This document shows positions 1-10,398 of a stretch of 64,000 nucleotides of DNA, piece by piece. Below the pieces are notes generated by a model that did not search any database, was not told where the DNA came from, and was given only the letters and a program-made list of their open reading frames with translations. The stretch comes from Dipteris shenzhenensis (taxonomy: Eukaryota; Polypodiophyta; Polypodiopsida; Gleicheniales), in assembly GCA_047967505.1 (NCBI GenBank), contig CM106540.1; one strand, 5' to 3'. Position 1 is the first letter of the stretch. Each line of letters starts with the position of its first letter. The translations under genes were made by a program, and so were the position numbers.

Positions 1-1136
1 TCAATAAGCACTAGCTAGTACTAACAAGCAATATCAAGAAATATTAACTCATACTAAGAAGAAAAAACTAGCAAATATAATAGGTAGTATGTGGAACTAA
101 ATAGTGTGTCATGGCATAACAAGCACTATGTGGAACTAAATAGTGTGTCATGGCACTAAGAGGCACTAACAAGCACTAAGAAGAAATAGTGCTATCAAGA
201 ATTAACAAGAACTACTATGTGGCACTAATAAGCATATCTATAAGTAAATACTACTAACAAGCAATATGTGGCACTGTCAAGTAGTAAGAACTATTATGTG
301 GGCACTAATAGGCACTAACAAGCACTATGTAGTACATGCAGTAGTAATAAGCACTATAGCCTACCACTAATAAACAATATGTGGCACTAACTAGCATTAC
401 TAATCACCACTAACAAGCAATATGTGGAGCTATATAGCATGTCACGACAGTAATAACAAGCACTATGTGTAAGTAAATAGTGTGTCATGGCACTAAGAAG
501 AACTAATAAGCTCTAAGTGGTAATAACAAGCAATAACAAGAAATACTACTAACAAGTAATAGCTCTAAGTGACACTAACAAGCAATAGCACTATAAAGCA
601 TTAAGTGGAACAAAGATGCACTAACAAGCAATATACAGTAGCAGTAAGAAGCACTAACTAGCACTGACAAGCAATAATAGGCCATATCAAGTAGTATCAA
701 GAAGTATCAAGAAGCACTAAGAAGCATTAACAAGCATTGTGTGGAACTAAATGGTATGTCATCGAACTAACAAGCAATAACAAGCAATATGTGGCACTAT
801 CAAGTAGTAAGAAGAACTACTATGTGGGCATAAACAAGCACTGTGTGGAGCTAAATAGTTGTCACAGCACTAATAAGTTTTAACAAGCAATATGTGGCAC
901 TATTAAGCACTAACAAGAACTAGTACACAACACTAACAAGTACTATTAAGAACTAGTATCATCACTAACTAGTATGTGGCACGATCAAACAATATGATGT
1001 GATCAACTAACACTAACAAAAAAATCGGTGGTAGTTCAAGTAGCATGTGCCATGGTGAGAAAGAATATGTAACACTAACTAGGTCTAACAAGTAGTATGT
1101 CAATAAGTAGAAATATGTGGTAGTAGCAAGCAATAT
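1..1136. repeat. Degenerate short-period repeat block
   Basis: The block is built from imperfect copies of words such as actaacaagca, gcactatgtgg, taaatagtgtgtcatgg and caagtagtaagaa. They are shuffled rather than arranged in one clean period. No open frame of interest runs through it. It looks like an old minisatellite or satellite that has drifted. The copies thin out after about 1,150. Confidence 0.75.
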
Positions 1137-2910
1137 ATGGCACTAGCAAGCACTGTAAGTTGGGTACATCAAGTTGATAAGGATCTTGATAAGATACTCA
1201 CCGAGGAACATCAAGAAGATGAACAGGGTGTTCTACATATGACTTTCTCCCTATCCGTTTGCAGCATACATCCTTTTTATTGGGTGAGACATGAGTTTAC
1301 ATTCACCAAAAGGACGAGAATAGGTCTTTTACCTCCTCTATAACGGTGCTAGTACATGATTGCCTTTGACATGTAAAAAAGGGGAGACTTTGATTGTTGT
1401 TTAGAAGCAATCTAGATTCGGATGCATATAAATTCCTCCTATGAATATTCAAAATTCTTGAGGTTTATGAAATGTTTAGGTTGGGAGATGGGCCACTTGT
1501 ACCATCATTCACTACTAATATCATCAAACTAGACCTCCAAAAAAATAGCTCATCCGAAGACTTTGGTTTGTTCACCATATAAAGGGTATTGTGAATACCA
1601 CATAGGAGAGCTGCTTGAATATTAGCTTCATTCTTTGTTTCTTGGAGCTGAATGTCTTTCAAGGCTACATGATTTAGCAATCTATATAACATGTCTCTTT
1701 TTGCTGCAGTGTCCATTCTAGCTGTTTATTTATTAAAAAGGTGCGCCACAGCATGGCAAACTTTCTTTCTCTTTCTTTCATCACTACTAACACTGGAATC
1801 CTGCACCTTTGCTTTGTTGCATTGTTCCCTTTTCCTCTTGCTTTGTATTCCCTTATCATGGTGTGCTAGACATGAGCACAATGGGTGCATGATGCTGAGG
1901 AAGCAAGGATGGAGCATCTACAAAAATGTTGATCATTGTGGGTTGTTGAAATAAAATCCAACATTTGGTTCTAAATCGTGCCCTCCATGTTTAACAATAT
2001 ATGTTTGAATGGTCCAACACAAAATCAAGTGAGCAAGAAGGTCATGAAAGAAAATATATAGAGAGAGAGAGACAAAGAGAGGGGGGTGAAGAGAGAGACA
2101 GAGAGACTAGGTCGTGGAGGCAGTTACAAGGCTTTCACATTTCTGTTACTTGTGATGATGCCTTCTCTCTTTGATGGGGGCATTTAATGCAATGTCATTA
2201 AACATCATCTCAGCCATAGCACCTGCATAAGAAGGCAAAAAGCTAAAATAGACCAATAATATCAATGCCTCATTGATAATAAAAATTTTGAATGTTCAAA
2301 GGTGCTTTACCCCACTTGTAATAGTACCTACTTAGAAATGCCTTAGAATGCACTTTTTGTACCACCTTAACATGCTACCACCCCATGATCAAAATTGAAA
2401 AGACATACCAAACAACTACTAAATTCAAAACGGTATGCAAAAAAATGTGGAGAATGCAATACAATAAAAAATGACCATGACCAAGTGTGTGTCATGAGGT
2501 AGATCGATAAGACTCCACCCTATAAATTTTTGCAAAGTTCAATGAACTTTCATGTTTACTACCTCAACAACAGATAAATTAATCATGACATCCATCCTAA
2601 ATGAGTTCTTCTAGCTTATTCTCCACAAAAGAATTAACATTAGGGGAGAATTGGGGTCTTAAAAGGGCCTCCAATTAGTGTTTCCTAATTTCAAGGGATT
2701 AGAGAGTGATTTGAGGTGTACCAATGAGAGTGCTAGAAGGTGTGGGGCAATGGTATGTTGAGGTGGAGGGTGGGCAGACCTGCAGATAGCTTCTATTGGT
2801 TGCTCCCCTTATACTAAGGACCACCCAAACCATCCCCCCCCTCTTACCCCATGTTTGACCCTCCTACCAGGGGCACCTCCCCCACATGAGCCCAAAACTG
2901 CCTTCAATGG
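1137..2910. other. No confident gene
   Basis: Short frames here (for example 1,137-1,343 plus and 1,465-1,716 minus) have no recognisable domain or splice pattern. A purine tract of gagagagaga type lies near 2,058-2,108. I see nothing else that can be supported. Confidence 0.6.
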
Positions 2911-3073
2911 ATGGTAAGGCCCTTGTGGCGAAGTTTTCTTCTCCCCTCCCTCTTTCTAGGACCTTTGCCCCACACTATTCTGGTCCAGCCTCCCAAATCA
3001 CTCAGATTTGAACCAAATCACACGCATTTTCCCTCTTCCCCCTCTTTCTCTACTCTTGGCCTGCTTGCTGCAA

Positions 3074-3076
<3 letters not shown>

Positions 3077-3161
<85 letters not shown>
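3077..3161. repeat. (CT)n microsatellite
   Basis: An essentially uninterrupted run of about 42 CT units, ending in a short C run. Open frames through it on either strand are low-complexity artefacts. Confidence 0.95.
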
Positions 3162-3163
<2 letters not shown>

Positions 3164-3164
3164 C

Positions 3165-3385
3165 CCGCTCCCTCTCCTATGCCTCTGTTGGAGCTACTCT
3201 GTCCCTCTTCTTCTCACTCTCCTATGCCTCTGTTGCTGTTGCTCTGCTGTCCCTCTCCTTCTCCCTCTCAAGTGCCTCTGTTGCTGCTGCTCTGTCCCAC
3301 TCCTTCTCCCTCTCCTGTGCCTCTGTTGTTGCTACTCTGTCCCTCTCCTTCTCCCTCTTTTGTGCCTCTATTGGAGTTGCATTGC
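3165..3385. repeat. 45-bp minisatellite, about 5 copies
   Basis: The word gcctctgttg (or a one-base variant) recurs at 3,181, 3,226, 3,274, 3,319 and 3,364, a spacing of 45 to 48 bp. Each unit continues with a ctctgtccctctccttctccctctc-type tail. The period is a multiple of three, so all frames stay open. That explains the long artificial frames here. Confidence 0.85.
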
Positions 3386-3429
3386 CTTGTGTAGGAGTCC
3401 CATTCTTGCTGTTGCAACCTCTGCAAGTA

Positions 3430-4720
3430 TGGTGAGGAGAAAGGCTACAAGACCACGCAATGCTGTGACCTCTTGTGTCTTCCACAACACCAGAAATGCA
3501 TTGGATGAGTGGATCCCTTGCACCTACAGCTTAAATGACTGGATAGTGATGAAAGGATCAGCCAAAGGTCCACATAAGCTTCCCAAGAGCAAGAGAGGTG
3601 ACACCTTGCATGAGTGGAAGGGGCACATCTTGAAGTTCAAGTTTGGGAAGAAAGGATGGCTCACAAAAGTGCAACATGTTTACATGGGAAAAGATATGCG
3701 GCTTCCTCCATCATTCAATCAATCTAGGATACCATCACACTATGAGCCTTTCTATCTATGTACCTTTTTCACCTGTAAGTGTAATGAGTCCATTTGGAAA
3801 TTTTTTGTTTGGTTTCTAAGAGCTCTTATTCATGGTGGCAGATGTTTTCCCTTCAGACCTCGAGGAGTGGGAACCAATTGAATCATTCATAGGCAAGTTC
3901 ACTGCGATTCATGAGGATTTAGGTAAGCAAATGCATGCCGGGGAGAAGTTGGCCTCCTTGCGAATGAAGAATGTGTATTGGTATAATGCAACATACATCA
4001 CTCCAACGACATCATCAAGCGATGGCCGTCTACAAAAAATTGCACCACCACAACTTCAAGACATGGATTGCAGCAATGTGGACTCGAGGACATTGCAATC
4101 GTACAAGGACAAGATTGCAAAGGATGTGGGCATGGCGATGAAGATTACATTTGGACCTAAATGGGAAAGGTTACCTTGGTTTATGCCTTTGCACATTTTT
4201 GCTTCTTTATTTTAGAATATACATATGCATAGAACAAAAACTATGTGGTCCTGCAAGCGTGTAGATGAAAATGCTCTTGAAGATTTACTTGGGATGAATT
4301 GGGGAACCAGGTCAAGTGACCCAAAGGGTGATGTGCTTTAATGTCACGCATATAAAGACAATGTGGTTATTAGATACCATTTGTCATGCCAAATGTTGTA
4401 TTTAGCTTTTCAGTATAGGCACTGGAAGAAAACAAATGGCTAGTGGCTTCCCCTAGACTCTAATGATGAAGACAATACAGGGGTAAGTTTGTTTATTGAT
4501 GTTGAAGACGGAGATGTCAAGAATATGAATGTCACATCGCAATGAGCTCTAAGGGATGTGCGAGAACACCTATTGGTCATGGAGGACGGCATGTTAGAGT
4601 CCTTCTACTTTACCTTAAATGGTGGTAAGGTCAGCCGCCATGTGGAGAAGTGCATGCATAGTGCCAATTTCATTCCTCCTGCAACTTTTAAGATTGCTAA
4701 CAATGTGTTTGAATAGTGTA
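3430..4720 (+). pseudogene. Unrecognised multi-exon plant gene, decayed
   Basis: A frame opens at 3,430 (MVRRKATRPRN...). It reads about 115 codons to a consensus donor (acct|gtaagt, near 3,776). It resumes after a cag acceptor at 3,841 as YVFPSDLEEWEPIESF and stays open to about 4,170. After an attttag acceptor near 4,215, further frame pieces follow (KRVDENALEDLLGMNWG; ALEENKWLVASP; ALRDVREHLLVMEDG), broken by stops such as the TAA near 4,340. The exon-intron look and basic N-terminus suggest a real plant gene or a transposon-encoded accessory gene. I do not recognise the family. No membrane segment or known catalytic motif is visible. The CT and 45-bp repeats lie immediately upstream. Confidence 0.45.
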
Positions 4721-4887
4721 GCATTAAATTTTTTGTTTGTCAAATTCTAGTTATTGCTTCAAAAGATGATGGACAATTAAATTAAAATGTTATTTCTTTT
4801 AATGTTTTCTCCCTTTAGTATATGGTGGTAAATGTTTTTCAAAAAATTTGGGGATTTTATGATTAATTTTAATTTTTAGGTTTTTGA

Positions 4888-4897
4888 TATATATTAA
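4888..4897 (+). promoter_or_regulatory. Candidate TATA box
   Basis: TATATATTAA lies 112 bp before the ATG at 5,000, in an otherwise AT-rich leader. Spacing fits a plant promoter with a leader of about 80 nt. It is inferred from position only. Confidence 0.4.
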
Positions 4898-4999
4898 GGG
4901 GTAAGAGCCCTTCTTACATCACATTCTCACTTTCACATTTAGAGAGCCATAGAAACTCCCATCCTCAAAAGTTACTCCCTCCATTAATTGCTATTTGCC

Positions 5000-6503
5000 A
5001 TGGATTCAGCTAGAACTGCGTTCCATGACTTCATCTCATGAACTACATTTTTAGATCATGAGGAAGAGCTATTTTTAGTGTTTGATAGGACTTTAGATGT
5101 CCTAGGCACATATATACGAGCCAAGGATGACTTCTTAGATTTCATCCTTTACATGCAAGATAATTTCTCAAATTTTGCCTATACACTTGACCACACTTCA
5201 AAGAGATGGGTTCCCATAGATTACATAAAGTATATGTTCGTAGAGGAATCCAAGTTTGTAAAGCGCTTGGCCCACTTTTGTGACAACCTTACAGATGAAG
5301 GGTTTAGGACAGTCGAAGTTCAAGACATCCTAGACGCAGGGATCACAGGAAATACAGGCACCAAATTCCTTTCATGGGAGATGACATTCATCTTCCTTCT
5401 CCAAGAAGGAAATTTAGAGGAAGAAGCCTCATCGTCTAGCACCCCCTCTATTAGAACTGCTGATTTGGTCATCCCTAGACTAGACTCGGACATCTACATG
5501 GAAGAGAGTCTTAACAATCCAATAGAGGAGATGGAAGCAGCTCAAGCATTGAGCCTACTTCAAGAGCCTCCAGTAGAGCAAGAATCTGCATCAGAGACTG
5601 TTGACCTAGACTCAAAATTATGGTCCTTGTCCCCCCTCATCATCGATGGAGAAGAGTATGTATTCCTCCATGACATAGAGATTCTTTTTGGACTATGAGA
5701 GGATGAGGCACTCGGAGTCCTATCCGGGTTAGATGTTGACACAAGTGTCAAAGATCTCGGGGTTTTAGGTACTGAAGACTAGACAATGGAAGACTTTCTC
5801 TTGACGATTCTGGTTTCAATGAGGGATGTAGATATGTCTATATACGATGCACAACCCTCTCATGTAGAAGCTTCCACCTCCAACACAGGTCAGGAGAAAG
5901 CGTCCACCTCCCAAATGGAACATTACACAACACCTGGTTCCATCAACATTGCAAATGAGGAAGGGATAGAAGCCGACGACGTTGTAGTGGTAAGTTCGAA
6001 CAATACTTTTTATTTTGATGTTCTTTCAGTATAATTGGTTTTTTCGGTCTTCTACTATTTGTTGAATTGTTGCAGGATATGTGTTTGAGCTTGATGAATT
6101 CTCATCTCAACGGGGTAATGTTCATAGCACATTTGGGCGAGATCATTCTTTGGTCCATTACCTTGGCAAAGTCGCAGAGCATATCGTGGTCTTTCACAAA
6201 AAATTTTCTCCTCGAGGTCCTTCAGAGCTGCTGAAGTGCAAGGCATTGTCGTGCACTATCGGATACTCCAACATTACTCAAAATGATGACAAAGTCATTT
6301 TGGTACACCGCCTGGCTGCTATTAATGCCTTTGGATCAAACATTCATGGCAGGGCATTGACGGCAACGGCTATGTCTTTGGAAGTAGGAGAGGAGGATGT
6401 TAGTGCTATTGCGGCTAGATTTATATCTAGGAATCCACTAGGGGATTCAAAGAACCCTATTCTCGATGTACTCGAACTAGCCAAGAAGAAAGATAGCCTG
6501 TGA
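5000..6503 (+). pseudogene. Unrecognised two-exon gene with three nonsense codons
   Basis: Reading from the ATG at 5,000 (MDSARTAFHDFIS) gives one frame to about 5,989. It is interrupted only by TGA near 5,039, TGA at 5,696-5,698 and TAG near 5,770. The pieces before and after each stop share the same phase. A donor (g|gtaagt, about 5,990) and an acceptor (ttgcag, ending 6,075) define an 86-bp intron. Exon 2 reads YVFELDEFSSQRG and ends at 6,503 with ELAKKKDSL. The first part has a region like KRWVPIDYIKYMFVEESKF, followed by an acidic, serine-rich middle (EEEASSSSTPS). I do not recognise the family; it could be a transposon accessory protein or a dead host gene. The near-intact frame suggests recent inactivation. 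Confidence 0.55.
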
Positions 6504-6717
6504 GGCCTTTTGTATATATAAACATATATTTAAATGGATACATGACTACATGTCTTTATTATTTGTTTTAAGTTATCATTGCTTGTCATGAATTCCATTG
6601 TATTTTGTTTAAGTCGATGATATATTTTCTCCATCATTTTAATTGCATTAATTTAATAAATTTCTAGCCAATTTAGTATCATTTTCACCAATTCTGGGTA
6701 TCAAGAGTTCATTTCTG

Positions 6718-6921
6718 TCAAATCCTGAAGGAATTTCACCATCATGCAGAAGGAAAAAGTGTCTGGCACGTCGCCAGGACCCCAAAAAACCCAAAACTAC
6801 CATGGCACGAATTTGGGCATTTTGGCAAGTCCAAGTGGCGGGTTTTGGGCTTTGTGGTGTCTTGGCGATGTGCCAGACACTTTTCCCTTCTACGCAATGG
6901 TGAAATTCCTTTAGGATTTGA
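6718..6921. mobile_element. Foldback (MITE-like) element
   Basis: The left arm, 6,718-6,797 (tcaaatcctgaaggaatttc...), is matched by the reverse complement of 6,842-6,921 with roughly a dozen differences in 80 bp. They enclose a 44-bp loop. Both arms contain agtgtctggcac(a/g)tcgcca. The transcript would form one long hairpin. No coding capacity is visible and I could not fix a target-site duplication. Confidence 0.75.
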
Positions 6922-6989
6922 TGGAATTCAAAACTTAACTTAAAATGATAATTTACTACAAGCATTGAATGGAAAATATACAACAATGT

Positions 6990-7134
6990 GATAGTGTAGA
7001 GAATGTCGATATATTTTATTTAAAAAAATCGACCCTTGGGCCTTAGACACAAGATAGTGCCTTCAAGTGTAGGGGGTGGTCTAAGTCCTAAGAGTGGGCT
7101 ACAAGAGAATCTAGGGCTTCAAACTTGGGTCACT
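6990..7134. other. Downstream flank of the H3-like pseudogene
   Basis: AT-rich sequence after the stop of the minus-strand H3-like frame. No histone 3' stem-loop was seen, and plant histone mRNAs do not need one. Nothing else can be supported. Confidence 0.4.
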
Positions 7135-8128
7135 CTATAGCCACTTCGCCAGAGCCATGTCCTTGTCCATGACCGTGACGTGCTTTGCATGGATGGCACA
7201 CAAGTTGGCGTCCTTGAACAGAGTGGTGGTCACTTGCTCTGTAGCCTCTTGGAGTGCCCCCATAGCTCTTGTGCTGAAGCGCACATCATCCTTGTATCCC
7301 TGTGCGATCTCCCGGACCACACGTTAGAAGGGAGCATGTGAGATTAAGTTGTCGGTGGTCTTCTACATTTGCCTGATCTCCCTCAGGGCCCGTGCTCCTG
7401 GTTTTGCTTGGTATGGCTTCTTGACTCTTGGTGGGGGCTTTACAGGTACCCGAACACCTTCCCATAGCCTCCTGTTTGCCTTGAACTTCTTTTGCTGCTC
7501 CTATCTACGTTGGTCCTCCTCTAAGTCCTCCTCTCGCTTACGTCTGGAGCTTTGGCCTTCTTTGAGATGGGGCTTCCTCGGAGTCTGCTTTACCCTCCTC
7601 ATGGGCACAGGGGTCATCTCTGCCATGGGCTGTATCTTCGAGAGAGGGAAAATGGTGCTCTTCCTAGCAGTTTGTTGACCCTCAGGAAGCCTCTCTATAT
7701 TCGAGAGGTTATTGAACACATTTTGTTCGATCGGGAGAGGGATCTCATGGGGATGGGAAGGGTGAGGGGAAGGTTGAGGGGAAGGCTGAGGGGAAGGTTG
7801 AGGCTGAGGCTGAGGGGAAGGTTGAGGATGAGGGGAAGGTTCAGGGTCATGCTGAGGCTAGAGGCTTATGGAAAGGCTAAGGGGAAGGCTCATGCTCTTG
7901 GGGCTGGGGAGTGGGCTCATGGGACTTGGGAGGAGAAGAAGGCTCAGGAGACTGGGGAGTGGGCTCATGGGACTTGGGGGAGTTGGGGGAGGGCTCACAA
8001 GAGTTAGGGGAGGCACCACTAGACCTGGATAGGTTCATGTTTATGGATGCCATGGAGGTGGTGGAGCTAGAGGAGGAAGGGTGGAGGCGGTGTCCAATGG
8101 GTCTAGTAGTGTTCTTCACTCTTGCCAT
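7135..8128 (-). pseudogene. Histone H3-like protein with long Pro/Ser-rich tail, decayed
   Basis: The minus frame starts at 8,128 with MARVKNTTRPIGH, resembling the MARTKQTAR start of H3. It continues into about 190 residues rich in SP, PQ and HEP repeats, then a basic stretch (MRRVKQTPRKPH, RRKREEDLEEDQ). It ends in an H3 fold: RVKKPYQAKPGARALREIR, then [52 protein letters not shown] and [10 protein letters not shown]. Against canonical H3 the fold aligns without gaps from the alpha-N helix through helix 3, but it stops before the RGERA tail. Damage: stops at 7,501-7,503, 7,363-7,365 and 7,324-7,326, the last two where H3 has glutamine, plus one frameshift near 7,850-7,880. Loop 1 has canonical H3 length, so a CenH3 identity is unlikely. 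Known H3 tails are about 40 residues; this one would exceed 200. It would be a nucleosome component if ever expressed. Confidence 0.85.
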
Positions 8129-8145
8129 TGAAAGGGTTTTTTTAA

Positions 8146-8154
8146 CTTTTTATA
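8146..8154 (-). promoter_or_regulatory. TATA-like element before the H3-like gene
   Basis: TATAAAAAG on the minus strand lies only about 18 bp before the ATG at 8,128. A working TATA box here would leave almost no 5' leader. Either the true start is further downstream or the element is fortuitous. Confidence 0.35.
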
Positions 8155-8190
8155 AGGGCCCATCATGTTTTGACATCCCTTTTAATTACA

Positions 8191-8200
8191 TTTAGGGTTT
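8191..8200 (-). promoter_or_regulatory. Telo-box-like motif (AAACCCTAAA)
   Basis: This motif is known from promoters of plant ribosomal-protein, histone and other S-phase genes. It sits about 65 bp before the H3-like ATG, a plausible place for such an element. Function is inferred only. Confidence 0.4.
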
Positions 8201-8204
8201 CATC

Positions 8205-8412
8205 ATGCCCCCCTGCCCCTGCCCTAACCCCCCCACCCTCGTCGCCCTCCCCTCGCCTTGCCCTCCCCCTACTTACCCTGTCCACACCCGTCGCCCTCCA
8301 CCATAACCCCATCCCCCCCTCCTCCCTTCCTTGCTACCACTCCACCTCTCCCCTTGCCCTACCCCATGCCCCTCCCTTCTCTCCCCACTCCTTCACCATG
8401 TCCCCACTTTCC
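8205..8412. repeat. C-rich low-complexity tract
   Basis: The plus strand is dominated by ccct, cccca and ccaccct words between the two minus-strand genes. Open frames here are artefacts of composition. Confidence 0.7.
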
Positions 8413-8622
8413 CCAATGTCGTGTGAGTACAAAAATTGTGGTCAAAATAAGCAAGATATTAAAGACTGAGTACACAAATCGTGGTCAAAATAAGCAATAT
8501 ATTTATTTCATATTTGTATACAATTACACCATAGCCTCTGTTCGTGGTTGGACCCATTTGCTCCCTTCTCTCACTCTAGCTTGCAACCAACGTGTGACTC
8601 CTTGACTCCCTATGGATGCTTT

Positions 8623-10200
8623 CTAAGCACTATGCCTTCTATTCTTTGATACAATTTGAATTGATTTTGCAAGTTCTAATGCCTTTGCCTTTTTAGACTT
8701 CAAAGTCCTTCTTAGTAAATATCTAAAAAACCAGTCGAACATCTCATGCAATGCATTGCTGTGAGTGACACCACCACCATGCCTTGAGTTCTTGAAGTAG
8801 GCTACCTTGGCTCTATAGTGTGACTTCTCCATGCCTTGTGTATTCCAAATTGACAAAGGACCCCAATTTTGTACAAAACATGGTCCGTGTGCATAGAGAA
8901 TATGCTACAAATAGGATGAGAATCAAATCAGCACCAAAAAGTGTTTATAAAACAAGTGCTAAATATTACGATGGTGACAAGATTACCATGTAATGCATAA
9001 TGTGCGACTCCCCCCATGCTTTCACCATTAATTGCATAAACTCTTTCACAGCCATCCTGAACCTTTCATTATACATCTCATCGATTTGAACCTGCCGAAG
9101 CAATTTTAACAATGCATCTACCTTTGTCCATACTTTACCTCTCAAAGTTTCTACTTGAGGATGAGAAGCCTTATTGGTCATGCATTCACACAAAGCTTTC
9201 CAGTATTCCCAACCCAAACTACTTTGAGACAATGCATGTTTGTCTTTGTCGAGATTGTGGTTCAATAGGAATCTCCTTGCCTTCCCTCCACCCATGGACA
9301 ATTTTGCAGGAAGATTCTATGTTGCCCCAGACATTTTCTTATCCTCCTTAAGTTTGACATGTCCTCCATGGAATCCCATCTCTGACAACAACTTCTCAAC
9401 TTCTGCAATGCATCGTGTAGATACTTCTTGCGGAATTAAATTCCAAGCATAAACAAGATGCAAATACAACAACTTAGCAAGTACGCGCAGTTCTATGTGT
9501 AAAGTACATATGTGTACTCTCTCAAGTGGAATGGGTAAGATGGGATCCCACTTTGGATCCTTCTTGTCGTGATTTGGAGCTTGCATTTGGCTGTAAGATA
9601 GAATGTCATTCTCCCATTGTAAGCTAGCATTTTGCTTACATTGTGAACACATGCAATAAAGGCATGTGTTCATTGCATTTGCCCTTGTATCACAACCATG
9701 CAAGCACTTGAGGGTTTTCAAATCACCAGCAAGATGCCATTCAACTTGAAAGGTTCCATGGCCATCGACTGTCAATGTTTGCCCTTCCTCTTGTCTTTGG
9801 ATGGTCAATGGGATTCCTGTCCTATCTAGAACCCACTTCAATGTCTCATGGCACTCTTTCAAAGTCTCAAATGCTGCAAGCCACCATATATCTTTCTCTG
9901 ATTGCACTGAGAAATCTTGCTCTACTTCTTCATCCCCTTGAACAAAGGCTAAGGCTTTATTCATAATGCAGATGCTGACTCTCTCTAACTTGTTTTCTTT
10001 CACCAATTGAGCTTCATCCATTTTGATGACAAATATGAGCTTTCCATTGCAATCTGTACAACAAAAGAGAAACATCGTTAGGATGAACATGATATAGGAA
10101 ATGAACTAAGTAAAGTGCAATGCTATAATGGATTTCCTCTTACCATCTTCTCTCATGCCATAGAATTTGACCATTGCTTGTTGCAGTTTCTCAACATCTA
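8623..10200 (-). pseudogene. Three-exon DDE-type transposase-like gene, 5' truncated
   Basis: Exon A (about 10,200-10,144) reads DVEKLQQAMVKFYGMRED. A 90-bp intron follows (gtaaga...tacag, 10,143-10,054). Exon B (10,053-8,987) reads CNGKLIFVIKMDEAQLVKEN, then EWHLAGDLKTLKCLHGCDTR, a cysteine cluster (NTCLYCMCSQC) and RVHICTLHIELRVLAKLL. One TAG stop lies just after KMSGAT, and exon B ends WGESHIMHYM. After an 82-bp intron (8,986-8,905), exon C reads ILYAHGPCFVQNWGPLSIWN, QGMEKSHYRAKVAYFKNS and RHGGG, ending at 8,623. The order 'D(M/L)K.L..L.G...C..C', 'LHL..R....L' and 'GPL...QG(L/M)E..H' resembles a DDE transposase-like family found in several eukaryotes. I cannot name the superfamily. The 5' part is cut off by the gypsy fragment at about 10,196. 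It lies 495 bp upstream of the H3-like gene on the same strand. Confidence 0.55.
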
Positions 10201-10398
10201 AGTAGACATTGTAAGTATCTAGGTCAAGGACCCTATCGAGTAAGAAAGATGAATCCCATTGGAGCTGTGTTGCTAGAAACATTGGATGGAGTCCAATTCA
10301 ACACAACCATAAACGGGAGCCGACTGAAGTGCTACTACTTCAATGCACAAGCCATCTCGGACAAAAATGAAGATTTGGGAAACCCAAGTCTTCCTTAG
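10196..10398 (+). pseudogene. Ty3/gypsy integrase C-terminal fragment
   Basis: The sequence CKYLGQGPYRVRKMNPIGAV, then LLETLDGVQFNTTINGSRLKCYY, is the GPY/F module at the end of Ty3/gypsy integrases. It helps the integrase bind DNA and pick target sites. A close relative is on the minus strand near 30,800-30,990. Everything upstream (gag through the integrase core) is missing at the junction with the transposase-like gene. The fragment begins the 3' part of gypsy unit 1, whose LTR is at 20,691. Confidence 0.85.

Noticed and set aside
2911-3435. Leucine/serine-rich secreted or membrane protein
   Set aside because: Most of the frame is the CT run and the 45-bp repeat, and parallel frames are equally open.
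7135-8128. Centromeric histone (CenH3/CENP-A)
   Set aside because: The tail is divergent, but loop 1 and helix 2 align to canonical H3 without the extra residues typical of CenH3.
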